Assembly: GCA_040414865.1 (NCBI GenBank)
Contig: JBEDUR010000165.1
Location: 49,644 to 113,643 of the forward strand
DNA length: 64,000 nt
DNA from: Palsa-461 sp040414865
Lineage (GTDB): Bacteria; Actinomycetota; Acidimicrobiia; Acidimicrobiales; RAAP-2
Reading direction: 5' to 3'
This document shows positions 8,067 to 17,559 of this stretch, piece after piece (the stretch's first letter is position 1; the number at the start of each line of letters is the position of its first letter). Below the pieces are notes generated by a model. The model worked only from the letters and a program-made list of their open reading frames with translations. It ran no database searches and had not been told where the DNA came from. The translations under genes were made by a program, and so were the position numbers.

Positions 8067-8924
8067 TCAGCGCGCCGGTGCGACGGTCTTTCTCATGACA
8101 ATGCTGGTCGGATGGCGGTCCGGATGGACGTAGGAGCGATGCTTGGGTACGACCGAGATTGCCTTGAAGCCTTCGCGGCTGAACAGGTTCACCGTGCCGA
8201 CGTTGGCACCCCTGCCGTCGTAGGTGGCCTCGACCTCGCCGAGGCCATCAACGTACTCGGTGACTGCAACGCGGTTGGCGAGGTGCTCCTCCATCTCGGG
8301 CGAGAAACGACCTCGGGTTTTGATGAGCCGCTTGTAAGTGTTGTACCAGTCCACGACGCGGGCCAGCCGTTCGTCTCTGGTCGGACTGCCCTTCGCAAGC
8401 ACTATTGGGCGGGCTTCGACTACGCCACCACCTCGTTTCGCGATGGAGTGAAGTGCGGCGCGTAGGGCAAGGCGGGTGACACCCTGCTGGGTGTGGTCAG
8501 GGCGTGTGCAGAAGCAAGTGATCCTCCAAAGCCGCTGTTCGCCGGCATCGAACAGTCGCCTCCGTGGACTCTCGGCGCGAGAGTCGATGTACTCACCACG
8601 AGAGACGAGAGGAAGCTCATTTGCAGGCCCGAACTGGCACCACCCAACCGGCTCCCCACCCGCGTACACAAGGATCCCGTGAGACCGGCCATGTTCAAGG
8701 AGACGACACTTGACCCCAAGGTTCCAGTCCCTTTGCTCGGACCACCTGCGCAGGTCCATCGGCGGCCGAAAACCCTGCAGGAACGTACAACCGCAATGAT
8801 CCCAGCCGTTGCCTTGAGAGAAGAAGTGCACGTAGTCCGGCCAGGTGCGCTTCGACAGCTCTTTTGTTGTGAAGTTCGACACTGTGCTCACCAGCCGACG
8901 GCATGTGAGATTCCTTCTGAGCAT
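8067..8924 (-). CDS. GNAT family N-acetyltransferase
   Basis: Up to 285 residues. It matches the actinobacterial GNAT group with a Cys-rich N-terminal patch (WDHCGCTFLQG, about 42-52), followed by HGILVYAGGEPVGWCQFGP, a core strand CFCTRPDHTQQGVTRLALRAA (acetyl-CoA pyrophosphate loop) and a late GTVNLFSREGFKAI segment. It is predicted to transfer an acetyl group to an unknown amine. The ATG at 8924 is the longest start; GTG codons at 8891 or 8882 are possible because the first residues look non-conserved. It is divergent from the hydrolase at 9037 with a gap of about 110 bp. Confidence 0.75.
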   Translation of the reverse strand: MLRRNLTCRRLVSTVSNFTTKELSKRTWPDYVHFFSQGNGWDHCGCTFLQGFRPPMDLRRWSEQRDWNLGVKCRLLEHGRSHGILVYAGGEPVGWCQFGPANELPLVSRGEYIDSRAESPRRRLFDAGEQRLWRITCFCTRPDHTQQGVTRLALRAALHSIAKRGGGVVEARPIVLAKGSPTRDERLARVVDWYNTYKRLIKTRGRFSPEMEEHLANRVAVTEYVDGLGEVEATYDGRGANVGTVNLFSREGFKAISVVPKHRSYVHPDRHPTSIVMRKTVAPAR

Positions 8925-9036
8925 CTTGCCACTGGTGCCGGGATGGCGGGGACCTACCGGGTGGTATGGGACAGGCTGCCCGTCCGTCGTGACTGGGTGG
9001 CAGTATTTCGGTTCCGACGATCGCGGAGGTATTGCC

Positions 9037-9900
9037 GTGGGTGTATCGAGTCGCGAGATCGAGGCCGGTGATCTGACCTTTCGGTGTCGTGAGGCCGGGA
9101 TCGGAGGTGAGCCGGTCCTGTTGCTTCATGGTTTTCCCGAGACATCTTCTATGTGGGAGCCGCTGATGACGTCGCTGGCCGGCGCGGGCTACCACTGCTT
9201 GGCGCCAGATCAGCGTGGTTACAGTCCGGCCGCTCGACCCGGAGCCGTGGAGGCCTACGCGTATGAGCACCTCGCTACCGACGTGCTCACGATTGCCGCC
9301 GCCGCGGGGTTCGATCGGTATCACGTCATCGCGCATGACTGGGGTGCAATTGCGACTTGGGGAGCGTTGTCGGTGGATGCAAGCCCGATCTTGAGCTATG
9401 TCACCATGTCCATCCCTCACTACCTGGGTTTCGCACGGGCGGTCTGGGAGGACCCTGATGAGGAGATGTACCGCGGCTTTCTTGAGTTCTTCATCGCCCA
9501 CGATCACACCGCCGAGACGGTCTTGTCGGCCGATGACTTTGCGGGACTGCGAAGCGCGTGGACGGCACACGAAGAGGCGGAGGTCGATGCCTACCTGTCG
9601 GTGTTTCGCGAGCCGGGTGCACTCACAGGTGCGCTGAACTGGTACCGCGCGTCCGACGCGCATCGTTGCGCTCTCAAGGATGGCTCGTTCCAGTTCGCCA
9701 AGGTCGAGACGCCGACCCTGCTGATCTGGGGGCGCGATGACCCCTACGTACGCCGCATGAGTGTCGATAGAGCAGCCGAGTACATGACCGGGCCGTACCG
9801 CGTCATTGAACTCGACGCTGGACACTGGCTTGTTCAGGAAAAGTTCCAAGCGGTCACGCAGGCCGTCTTCGAACACCTGGCTGAGTATCGAAACCCCTAA
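9037..9900 (+). CDS. Alpha/beta hydrolase, epoxide hydrolase-like
   Basis: 287 residues from the GTG at 9037, chosen because GGAGG sits seven bases upstream; the frame upstream of it is not protein-like. The oxyanion loop is HGFPE, the nucleophile elbow AHDWGA (Asp nucleophile, as in epoxide hydrolases and haloalkane dehalogenases), the acid WGRDDPYV and the catalytic His in DAGHWL. A cap region with conserved Tyr residues lies between. The HGFPE plus HDWG pair favours epoxide hydrolase over dehalogenase. Predicted cytoplasmic, stand-alone gene. Confidence 0.85.
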   Translation: MGVSSREIEAGDLTFRCREAGIGGEPVLLLHGFPETSSMWEPLMTSLAGAGYHCLAPDQRGYSPAARPGAVEAYAYEHLATDVLTIAAAAGFDRYHVIAHDWGAIATWGALSVDASPILSYVTMSIPHYLGFARAVWEDPDEEMYRGFLEFFIAHDHTAETVLSADDFAGLRSAWTAHEEAEVDAYLSVFREPGALTGALNWYRASDAHRCALKDGSFQFAKVETPTLLIWGRDDPYVRRMSVDRAAEYMTGPYRVIELDAGHWLVQEKFQAVTQAVFEHLAEYRNP

Positions 9901-10039
9901 GGGCCGTGCCACTCAGTACCGTTGACTCGCGCATCACTACAAAGAGGCCTGGAAGGACGAGGCCGAAGTTTCAGTCGCTGTCGGCCGCCAGTTCCTAGAG
10001 CAGGTAAATGGCATCATCACAACGAAGCGAGGCCTTGTT

Positions 10040-10561
10040 ATGAGCGGAACCACCGCCTTCGTCATCGGGACGCCTGTAGGGTGCAGCGACCGGGAGTGCG
10101 GAAAACTACAGGGGCTCGTAATCGACCCTGTTGCCAAATCTCTGACGCACCTAATCGTTGAGCGGGGATATTTAGACCCGATGGGTCACCTCGTGCCACT
10201 TGACCTCGTGGAGTCCGCGACCGACCAGATCCACCTGCGTTGCACGATCATGGAGTTCGAGACACTGCAAGACGCCGAGGAGACGCAGTTCTTGCCGGGA
10301 GCAAGCGGCGAGTACGTATACGAACAGAGTCATCAGGTGCACGCCGCCGATGGGACCATCGGCCGGATCCAGGGTTTGGTCGTCGATCCGACTGACTATC
10401 GGGTGACCCACATCCTCCTCGAAGAAGGACACCTTTGGGGTGAGAAGGAAGTCGCTATTCCGATCAGCGCTGTCACGAGCGTCGGTGTGGGAATCCAGCT
10501 CAACTTCACCAAAGACGAGATCCGAGACCTGCCTTCGGTCGACATCGGCCTTGGAGAGTGA
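10040..10561 (+). CDS. Tandem PRC-barrel-like domain protein
   Basis: 173 residues made of two similar halves. The first (about 5-75) has FVIGTPVGCSDRECGKLQG and a late LVPLDLVES; the second (about 95-165) has HQVHAADGTIGRIQGLVVDP and VAIPISAV. This is the pattern of PRC-barrel-like repeats, small beta-barrels that often bind RNA or proteins and are common in actinobacterial stress proteins. The ATG at 10040 follows GAGG with a seven-base spacer. The 36 codons before it are open and protein-like but have no start codon. The role is unknown. Confidence 0.65.
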   Translation: MSGTTAFVIGTPVGCSDRECGKLQGLVIDPVAKSLTHLIVERGYLDPMGHLVPLDLVESATDQIHLRCTIMEFETLQDAEETQFLPGASGEYVYEQSHQVHAADGTIGRIQGLVVDPTDYRVTHILLEEGHLWGEKEVAIPISAVTSVGVGIQLNFTKDEIRDLPSVDIGLGE

Positions 10562-10651
10562 GGCGGAGAACCTCCACATGCTGGTTGAAGGCCCTTACGT
10601 GGCATTCCTTGCGAACCCAGGCCACGGAAAGGGGCTGATCAAACGACCATC

Positions 10652-12586
10652 ATGAGTTCCTCTTCGCCACTGGCGCCCGGAGCGACGACCGAGTCAGTGG
10701 ACGACCTCTCCGCGCCCAGCGCCCATCTCAAATGGCGACGGTGGAGAGAGGGCGCGCTCATCGTCGTGTTGCCCAAGGACCAGCCGGTCTGGGCACGACC
10801 GGTGCTGGTGGCGCTGACCGGCTTGGCATCCTTCCTCTATGCGTGGCGCTCATCGGGGTATCTCGAGATCTATTACGCCGCGGCGGTCCGTTCGATGTCG
10901 TCCAGCTGGCACAACTTTCTCTACGCCGCATTCGATCCGGCCGGGACCATCTCGACCGACAAGCTTCCCGGCGCATTCTGGGTTCAGGCGCTTTCGGTCC
11001 GATTGTTTGGCTTGCACGACTGGGCCATCGTCCTTCCCCAGATCGTCGAGGGGGCTCTTACCGTCCTGATCCTGTACCGCGTCGTGCGGCGTCTCGCCGG
11101 TCCGGTCGCCGGCATCGTGGCGGCAGCGGTGCTCGCCGTCGCGCCAGCCAATGTCACTCTCAACCGGGGCAACATCTCGGACACGCTCATGATCCTGCTC
11201 GCGGTGCTCGCAGCCGACGCCATCGTCAGTGCGATGTTGGACGGGCACTGGCGGAACCTTCTGCTCGCTGGCTTGTGGATCGGGCTTGCCTTTCAGGCGA
11301 AGATGGTCGAAGCCTGGCTGGTCGTTCCCGCACTGGCCCTCACTTACTTCCTCGCCGGGCCACGCGGGCGAGTCCGCCGGGCCGTTGGGATCGGGGCCCT
11401 GACCGTCTTCACGGTCACGGTTTCGCTCAGCTGGATGCTGTACGTGAATGCACAGCCCACAGCAGGCCGGCCATACGTCGACGGCTCCACGCACAACTCG
11501 GTCTTCGAGCAGGTGTTCGACTACAACGGCTTCGGTCGGCTAAACCAGCCTTCCCCTAACGCCGTGCTGTTCGAGACAATCGGCGTCGGGGGGCTGGCTT
11601 CGACCCCGGCGGGCTGGGACCGCATGGTCACCGGGGTGTTCGGGACCGACACCGGTTGGTTGATCCCCGCTGCGCTCTGGGGGCTGATCGTCGGTCTGGT
11701 CGCCACCCGCCGCCGGCCTCGTAGAGACCGAATGCGGGCGAGCTTGGTGCTGTGGGGGACCTGGCTCGTCGTCCTCATTGCGGTCTTTAGCGTGAGCACG
11801 ACCATCAACTCGTACTACACGGCGGCGCTGACACCGGCGATCGCTGGGCTGATCGGGACCTCGGTCGCGCTGGCCTGGGAACATCGTGGGACCGTGCTCA
11901 CCCGGTTGCTCGTCGCCCTCGGCGTCGCCGGCTCTGGGGTCTACGCCGCTTGGCTGCTTCCGCCGACCGGTACCGGCCTTCCAGGGTGGCTCGGTCCGGC
12001 CATGCTCGCGGCAACGGCGGTGGCAGTGGCTGCGGTGATCGCCAGTATCTGGCTCCGGCCGGCCTGCGTGTTTGCCATCGCGCTCGCCCTGGCCGTCGGT
12101 GCAGGGCTGGTGGTGCCGACGGTGGGCTCTGCCACCGCTGTGGCTAACGGCATGGGTTCCTTCGACACTCCCTTCGAGCCCACCAGTTACGCGGCCGCGA
12201 TGCAGCGGCTCTTCGGTCCAACGACCCGGGAGACGGGCGAGCGGCTTCTTCCGGTGCTCGAGCGTCTGAGGACCCAATTCCAGACACGCGATCTGATGGC
12301 CACGCAGACCGCCGTGCTGGCTGCTCCGACGATTTTCGCCAGTGGCCAGGAGGTTTACCCCTTGGGCGGCTATGACGGGACCGGAGTGGTTCCCACCCTG
12401 GAGCGGCTGAAGCAGCTGATCGACGAGGGCTACTTCCGGCTGGTCCTCGTCGATCCGAGCTCGAAGGACGCTCGCTACACGTGGGTGGCGCGGAACTGCC
12501 TGGCCCCACGGAGCGCCGTCCGAATCGGGAACATCGGCGTCTACTTCTGCGTACCGGGGGTTCGCTCGTCCGCTGTGCGCTCTTGA
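10652..12586 (+). CDS. Membrane glycosyltransferase, GT39 / ArnT-PMT type
   Basis: 644 residues with about ten or more membrane helices. It belongs to the actinobacterial GT-C glycosyltransferase group: YYAAAVRSMSSSWHNF followed by DPAGTISTDKLPGAFWVQAL is the outer catalytic loop, and a soluble outer C-terminal domain of about 130 residues begins near NGMGSFDTPFEPTS. Members move a sugar from a polyprenyl-phosphate donor to lipid or protein outside the membrane. Donor and acceptor cannot be read. It begins 90 bp after the PRC-barrel gene on the same strand and could be co-transcribed. Confidence 0.85.
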   Translation: MSSSSPLAPGATTESVDDLSAPSAHLKWRRWREGALIVVLPKDQPVWARPVLVALTGLASFLYAWRSSGYLEIYYAAAVRSMSSSWHNFLYAAFDPAGTISTDKLPGAFWVQALSVRLFGLHDWAIVLPQIVEGALTVLILYRVVRRLAGPVAGIVAAAVLAVAPANVTLNRGNISDTLMILLAVLAADAIVSAMLDGHWRNLLLAGLWIGLAFQAKMVEAWLVVPALALTYFLAGPRGRVRRAVGIGALTVFTVTVSLSWMLYVNAQPTAGRPYVDGSTHNSVFEQVFDYNGFGRLNQPSPNAVLFETIGVGGLASTPAGWDRMVTGVFGTDTGWLIPAALWGLIVGLVATRRRPRRDRMRASLVLWGTWLVVLIAVFSVSTTINSYYTAALTPAIAGLIGTSVALAWEHRGTVLTRLLVALGVAGSGVYAAWLLPPTGTGLPGWLGPAMLAATAVAVAAVIASIWLRPACVFAIALALAVGAGLVVPTVGSATAVANGMGSFDTPFEPTSYAAAMQRLFGPTTRETGERLLPVLERLRTQFQTRDLMATQTAVLAAPTIFASGQEVYPLGGYDGTGVVPTLERLKQLIDEGYFRLVLVDPSSKDARYTWVARNCLAPRSAVRIGNIGVYFCVPGVRSSAVRS

Positions 12587-12790
12587 TCCCAAGCATTGTT
12601 GCAGGCCGCGATCCAAAGCTCCGACTCCGGTGTGTCACCTCGTGTGTCCCGATCGCCAGGTAGCGGACCTGCTCCATAGGCGGACACCTCCACGACCGCG
12701 TTGAATGGCAAAGGCGACGCGATCGACAGTCTGGGGCAAGATGGGAGGGACGTGAACGACCAGCCGAATCTGGAAGCGTGTTGCACGCGA

Positions 12791-12808
12791 AGCCCCAGGT
12801 GAGGGGCT
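12791..12808 (+). promoter_or_regulatory. Hairpin covering the ribosome binding site of the hydrolase-cyclase gene
   Basis: AGCCCC (12791-12796) pairs perfectly with GGGGCT (12803-12808) around the loop AGGTGA, five bases before the ATG at 12814. The right arm and loop contain the GGTGAGGGG Shine-Dalgarno, so folding would hide it. Translational control is inferred only. Confidence 0.4.
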
Positions 12809-12813
12809 AAAGC

Positions 12814-14153
12814 ATGGCTCTTGCGCATCCGCGGACCCGTTACGCCAAGAGCGGTGAGCTTGCCATCGCCTATCAGATGTTGGGAGACGGCCCGCAGGGC
12901 CTCATCCTCATACCTCCCGGGCTGTCCGTCATGGACGCGGCATGGGACGAGCCGGCGCTCGCCAGCTTCTGGAGACGGCTCTCATCGTTCACGAGGTTGG
13001 TCGTGATCGACAAACGAGGTAAACCGGGTTATCCGATCGCGTGGAGGGTGTGCCAACACTCGAAGATCGGATGGACGACGTGCGAGCGGTGATGGACGCG
13101 GTCGGACTCGATCGCGCAACGGTGCTGGGAGGATCCGAGGCTGGTCCGATCGCGGCCCTTTTCGCAGCAACCTATCCAGATCGTGCCAGCGCTCTCATCC
13201 TTATCAACGCCATTGTGAAGTGGACCGCAACTGATGACTTCCCTTGGGCGTATTCACGGGAACAGGTCCAGATGCAGCTCGATTATGTGGAACAGAACTG
13301 GGGAAGTGGTTCGTCGGCGGAGAGTTGGTTCGCGCCCTCGTTGTCCGGGAACAGGCGGGCACGTGAGTGGGTCGCCAGAGTCGAGCGACTCTCCGGTACC
13401 CCGACTGCGATCGCGAAGTTCCTTGCGATGAATGCACTGATCGACGTTCGGCCGATTTTGGATGCGATTCGGGTGCCGACCCTCGTCGTGCAACGCGCTT
13501 CTGATCAAGTCGTTGACGTCCACAACGGCCGCTATTTCGCCGACCACATCGGGGGTGCCAAATACGTTGAGCTCCCGGGAGAGGACCATTGGTGGTGGGT
13601 GGGCGACGCGAATTCGATCATCGAGGAGGTCGAGGAGTTCATCACTGGACAGCGTCACGCTCGGGACGTCGACCGAGTCCTCAAGACTCTTCTTTTCACT
13701 GACATCGTGGCGTCGACTGAAAGGGCGTCGCTGCTAGGCGATAGAAGCTGGCGGGACCTGCTCGACCTTCATGACGGCTTGGTCCGAAGCCAGCTAGAAC
13801 GTTTTGACGGAAGTGTGGTCAACACAACCGGAGATGGGTTCGTCGCCTGCTTCGATGGTCCTGCTCGGGCCATCCGATGTGCGCAAGCGATCATTTCGGG
13901 CGCAACCGAATTAGGCCTTCAAGTCCGAGCGGGAATCCACACCGGCGAGTGCGAACGCCGAGGGCAGGACCTCGCAGGAATCGCTGTGCACGTGGCGGCA
14001 CGGGTTGCAAGCCTGGCTCGTCCCGGCGAGGTCCTGGTCACTGCCACGGTTCGCGATCTGGTGGCGGGCTCTGGTATCGGTTTCGAGGACCGAGGAGAGC
14101 ACACGTTGAAGGGTGTACCCGGTCGCTGGGTGCTCCTTGGTGCAGGAGCATGA
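12814..14153 (+). pseudogene. Alpha/beta hydrolase-adenylate cyclase fusion, broken by a frameshift
   Basis: The two halves lie in different frames. The first (12814 to about 13020) reads up to LVVIDKRG; the second resumes with TGLSDR and EGVPTLEDRMDDV, exactly the continuation expected in this family (DKRGTGLSDR). Two extra A residues at 13021-13022 account for the shift. Restored, the protein would have about 445 residues: an alpha/beta hydrolase domain (about 1-270, serine elbow replaced by GGSEAG) and a class III nucleotide cyclase domain (LLFTDIVASTER, NTTGDGFVACFD, VHVAARVASLA). The broken copy would give a 92-residue fragment, and the second half is open from 13041. It may be a sequencing error or a real inactivation. 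Confidence 0.8.
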
Positions 14154-14386
14154 GTGCTGTGGGGACGTCCTTGCTGAATACAAGCAGCTAATCCGGACCC
14201 GGTCCCGGGGAAACCAGGCAGGCCGGCACGCTCTTGAGCAAACTCGCCGAAGGACCGTCTCATGCTTGGCCACGGGATGTCGCTTCCGTTCGAGCGGGCC
14301 TGGTGGTGGTCACCAAAACCGGACCGGGGTCCTAATCACAAGCATGAAAAAATAACCTGGCTAAAGAAGTGCTGGTAAGGGGTTTT

Positions 14387-14405
14387 GGGCAGGCTTCGCC
14401 TGCCC
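14387..14405 (-). terminator. Hairpin after the MDMPI-family gene
   Basis: GGGCAGGC-TTC-GCCTGCCC, an 8-bp perfect stem with a 3-base loop, begins three bases after the TAA of the minus-strand gene. No U tract follows, which is common for actinobacterial terminators. Nothing on the plus strand needs terminating here. Confidence 0.6.
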
Positions 14406-14407
14406 CC

Positions 14408-15076
14408 TTATTCGTTTGCGTAGACGTTGATCCTGGCATCGAGCCCGAGAAGGGCCGGGTCTCGACGCCCGGTCGCGGCGAGAACAAACTCCAGCGGGTC
14501 CCCTGTGATCTCGGTGCCTCCACCGCCGATATCGATTCGTTCGACGCCATCAAGTGCAATGGTGGCCGGACCCCACCTCTGGTGATTGAGATAACCGGCA
14601 ACATGGTGGACCGCGCAGCGCAATCCCTCACCACGTTCGGAGGACACTTTGAAGGCGTCACGGATGTCGTCACCGTGGAGATAGGCGTCGTACCAAATTG
14701 CCTCGACCGCGAAACCCAAGGTGTAATCCGGGTTGTTGGGAGCCGGACCCGGCCATGCCTCTTCTGGCAACGACGTCAGTAGGGAAGAAAGGATTGGGCG
14801 CGCGTTGCTGAGTTCGTCCTTCAGCTCCTTCACGGTTCGACCGGCCCGCTCATTGGCTTGGCGCTGGGTTACTTCAGCCGTCCCTTGTCCTTCCAGGCGA
14901 CCCTGGGTGATGTCGACCACTGTGCCAATGACATGGCCGGCGATGTCCGCCACCGTCCATCCCGCGCAGCGGGTAGAAGTCGAGAGGTCGTTCGAGCTCA
15001 ACGAGCCGACGAGGTCCTCGAAGGCGCCAAGTTCAAGGGGAATACCGCCCAGCACCGCTGTTCGATCGAGAGTCAT
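14408..15076 (-). CDS. Maleylpyruvate isomerase (MDMPI) family mycothiol-dependent enzyme
   Basis: 222 residues from the ATG at 15076, which has AGGAGG ten bases upstream. The N-terminal DinB/MDMPI four-helix fold is recognised from TRCAGWTVADIAGHVIG (metal-ligand His in the GH pair), a central Glu/Arg-rich helix and YDAYLHGDDIRDAF (second and third ligand positions). A shorter C-terminal domain follows (WGPATIALDGVERIDI, DPLEFVLAATGRRD). Enzymes of this family use the thiol cofactor mycothiol for isomerisation, conjugation or detoxification; the substrate is unknown. mshC at the right end of the window agrees with mycothiol use. Confidence 0.82.
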   Translation of the reverse strand: MTLDRTAVLGGIPLELGAFEDLVGSLSSNDLSTSTRCAGWTVADIAGHVIGTVVDITQGRLEGQGTAEVTQRQANERAGRTVKELKDELSNARPILSSLLTSLPEEAWPGPAPNNPDYTLGFAVEAIWYDAYLHGDDIRDAFKVSSERGEGLRCAVHHVAGYLNHQRWGPATIALDGVERIDIGGGGTEITGDPLEFVLAATGRRDPALLGLDARINVYANE

Positions 15077-15652
15077 TGCAGTCTTCCTCCTTCTTGCATC
15101 GGGACGCCGACTCGGCAAGCCTTCTGCAGTTCAGCACTTGAAAGACTTTCGGACATTTATCTCGGTGTCCAAGGTGACCCCGTAGCAGAGCCCGGTTCGG
15201 GATGGGGGACAGGTGCGGGCTCTAGGGTCGGGACGCCTGCGCCGCACGGGGCGACACACGCCCAAAATGGCCCCCCTCGAGGCGCGATGGCTTTCGCGGG
15301 CGACGAGCTGGGCCGAGGCTCAAATGTGCGAACTGTGGAGGGATTCGTTGCGGACGCCGGGCTGGCCGTCCTTGCCTGCTGGCTGTTCGGCCGGGGTAAG
15401 CACCACAGTGACCTACACGCGGGCAAAGAGGGCAGCCGGCGGATTCGGTGCTGCGCATCTCCGCAGGACGGCGAATGAATCGACTCAGCAGGTTCGCGCC
15501 CCCACAGGAGATGCCCGCGACGAGGAAGAGGACAACTGACACGGATGAGACGTGAGCCGCGAGCCTCTGGGATTGCCCGACACACACACACGCCTAATTC
15601 GGGTCACTAGGGCAGAGCCGAGCTCTCGGTCGGCGCTATATCATTTCGGCCC
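15077..15652. other. Divergent intergenic stretch, no supported gene
   Basis: 576 bases between the divergent MDMPI gene and the receiver-flavoenzyme gene. Open frames on both strands are Pro/Arg/Ala-rich without domains. A short ACACACACAC run lies near 15582, and an AT-rich TATATCATTTC at 15637-15647 could be part of the promoter of the gene at 15653. Confidence 0.45.
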
Positions 15653-17167
15653 GTGGTCAAAGAAGAACGGCCTGTTATCGTCGCTGTCGACGACGATCCC
15701 ACGGAGCGTGAAAAGCTCCGCCTCGAGTTGGAACGCCGATACGACCACGACTACGTCGTCGTCGTCAAAGGCTCACCCAGCGCAGCATTATCGGCGGTCG
15801 AGGCAGCGTTGACAGCGCGCCAACGCGTCGCGGTCGTGCTCGCCAGCCAGTGGATGGCCGAGCTGGACGGGATTGACGTCCTGTACCGCGTTCGCCGCCT
15901 GAGCCCCCGTACCAAGCGCTGCCTGCTAATCGCAGTCGAAGATTGGGGACACCAGTCGACTGCAACTGCCATCCAGAATGCGATTGCAAGCGGCTGCATC
16001 GACTACTTCGCATCCAAGCCGCGGGGGCTACCGGATGAAGAACTCCACCTTACGATCACAGCGTTTCTCCAAGAGTGGACAGCTACTGAGCTGCTCGAAT
16101 CGCGTGAGTCGTCATTGTTCGCTGACCCTCCAGCGCTCGACAAGAGCAACTACTTCGACGTAGTCGTCGTCGGGGCGGGTCCGGCTGGGCTCGCCGCAGC
16201 GGTGAATGGCTCGTCCGAGGGGCTTGTCACACTCGTGGTCGAGCGGGACAGGATAGGTGGCCAGGCCGGTTCCAGCTCAATGATTCGTAATTACCTTGGC
16301 TTCGCGCGCGGTGTCAGCGGAAACGAGTTGGCCCATGCGGCATACGAGCAGGCCTGGGCGTTTGGCACCCGCTTCCTGGTCGGAACCGAGATTGCGTCGA
16401 TGGAGTGCGGATATGACGTACATGTACTGCGCACAGCCGATCAGCGCGAGTTGAGGACGCGGGCGGTCATCCTCGCCATGGGCGTCGCCTACCGACGGCT
16501 TGAGATCCCAACCCTCGAACGCCTCGCCGGTTTGGGCGTTTTCTATGGCGCGTCGCCGGCCGAGGCCAAGCAGTACGAGGATCGCCAGGTCTGCTTGATC
16601 GGTGCGGGCAACTCAGCTGGTCAAGCCGCTCTCCATTTCGCGAAGTGGGCCAAGCATGTGACCATGGTTGTACGCGGCAATTCCCTCGAAAAAAGTATGT
16701 CGAAGTACCTCACCGACCAGATCGCGGCGGCAGACAATGTAGATGTGCTTCTGAATTCCCGCGTGGTCGACGGAGGGGGCGACACACAGCTCACGTCATT
16801 GCGCATCGTCAACGACGCCGACGGCAGCGAGCACGAGGTTGACGCCGATGGGCTCTTCGTGATGATTGGCGCGTCACCGTACACGAAGTGGTTGCCAGCC
16901 AAGATCGCGCGGGACGCCCATGGCTTCATCGTCGCGGGAGCTGAGCTCATCCATGATCAGCTGCTCGACGACTGGCTCCTTCCGCGCTCGCCAAAAGCCT
17001 TCGAGACATCCGTTCCCGGGGTCTTCGCGGTGGGTGACGTCCGGTCACGCTCGACGAAGCGGGTGGCCTCCTCGGTGGGCGAAGGCTCAGGCGCGATCAG
17101 GGCGATCCACGACTACCTGGAGACGCAGGCGAAGTTCGCCGCGCTGCGCCGGTCACCGGGGCCATAA
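15653..17167 (+). CDS. Receiver-like domain fused to thioredoxin-reductase-like FAD oxidoreductase
   Basis: 504 residues. Residues 8-135 form a CheY-like receiver: VAVDDDP keeps the acidic pocket, but the phospho-acceptor site reads VVLASQWMAELDG where LLADxxMPxxxG is usual, so the Asp is Ser and the Pro is Ala. From residue 160 there is a class II pyridine nucleotide-disulfide oxidoreductase fold: VVVGAGPAGLAAA (FAD), GGQAGSSSMI, LIGAGNSAGQAALHFA (NADPH) and VFAVGDVRS (FAD). The redox CxxC of thioredoxin reductase is absent (YGASPAEAKQ), so classical thioredoxin reduction is unlikely. The layout matches the fused response regulator/thioredoxin-disulfide reductase family. The stop overlaps the next ATG by one base. 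Confidence 0.85.
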   Translation: MVKEERPVIVAVDDDPTEREKLRLELERRYDHDYVVVVKGSPSAALSAVEAALTARQRVAVVLASQWMAELDGIDVLYRVRRLSPRTKRCLLIAVEDWGHQSTATAIQNAIASGCIDYFASKPRGLPDEELHLTITAFLQEWTATELLESRESSLFADPPALDKSNYFDVVVVGAGPAGLAAAVNGSSEGLVTLVVERDRIGGQAGSSSMIRNYLGFARGVSGNELAHAAYEQAWAFGTRFLVGTEIASMECGYDVHVLRTADQRELRTRAVILAMGVAYRRLEIPTLERLAGLGVFYGASPAEAKQYEDRQVCLIGAGNSAGQAALHFAKWAKHVTMVVRGNSLEKSMSKYLTDQIAAADNVDVLLNSRVVDGGGDTQLTSLRIVNDADGSEHEVDADGLFVMIGASPYTKWLPAKIARDAHGFIVAGAELIHDQLLDDWLLPRSPKAFETSVPGVFAVGDVRSRSTKRVASSVGEGSGAIRAIHDYLETQAKFAALRRSPGP

Positions 17168-17343
17168 TGAGTTCCATGACCTGGATAATCCACTGTGACT
17201 GTGGTACGGACGTGACGGGCCCTACCGAGGATCAATTCGTCGAGCTTGCCCTAGCCCATGCCAAGACCTCGCACGCCCTCACCATGACCAGGGAACAGGT
17301 CCTGGCCCTAGCTACGGTCGAAGGTGAGGCGCCGAGCGCCTGA
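17167..17343 (+). CDS. DUF1059-like small protein
   Basis: 58 residues, starting at the ATG that shares its A with the TAA of the flavoenzyme gene, so probably co-translated. IIHCDCGTDVTGPTEDQF and ELALAHAKTSHALTMTREQV fit the DUF1059 pattern: a Cys pair near the N-terminus, an acidic VxGxTEDE-like segment and an AHAxxxH helix. The function of the family is unknown. The coupling suggests a role linked to the flavoenzyme, perhaps as a small metal- or redox-binding partner, which is inference. Confidence 0.7.
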   Translation: MSSMTWIIHCDCGTDVTGPTEDQFVELALAHAKTSHALTMTREQVLALATVEGEAPSA

Positions 17344-17559
17344 TGTTGACACCAGCGCCAGAGCGGCCCCGAATAACGATGCTGTTCGCGGGTCGAATGT
17401 CGGTGTAAATGTGCCGCCCATTGTCGTCTCCTGCCGCTTGACCAGACTTGAAAGCGCTTTCTTGCTTCAGGCATGAACTTTTCGGACCCCAGGTGCGTAC
17501 GGCCGTTGTAATCCCGGATTTGCGGTACCCCGGCGAGGAGGCCAGGATCCGATGTTCTC

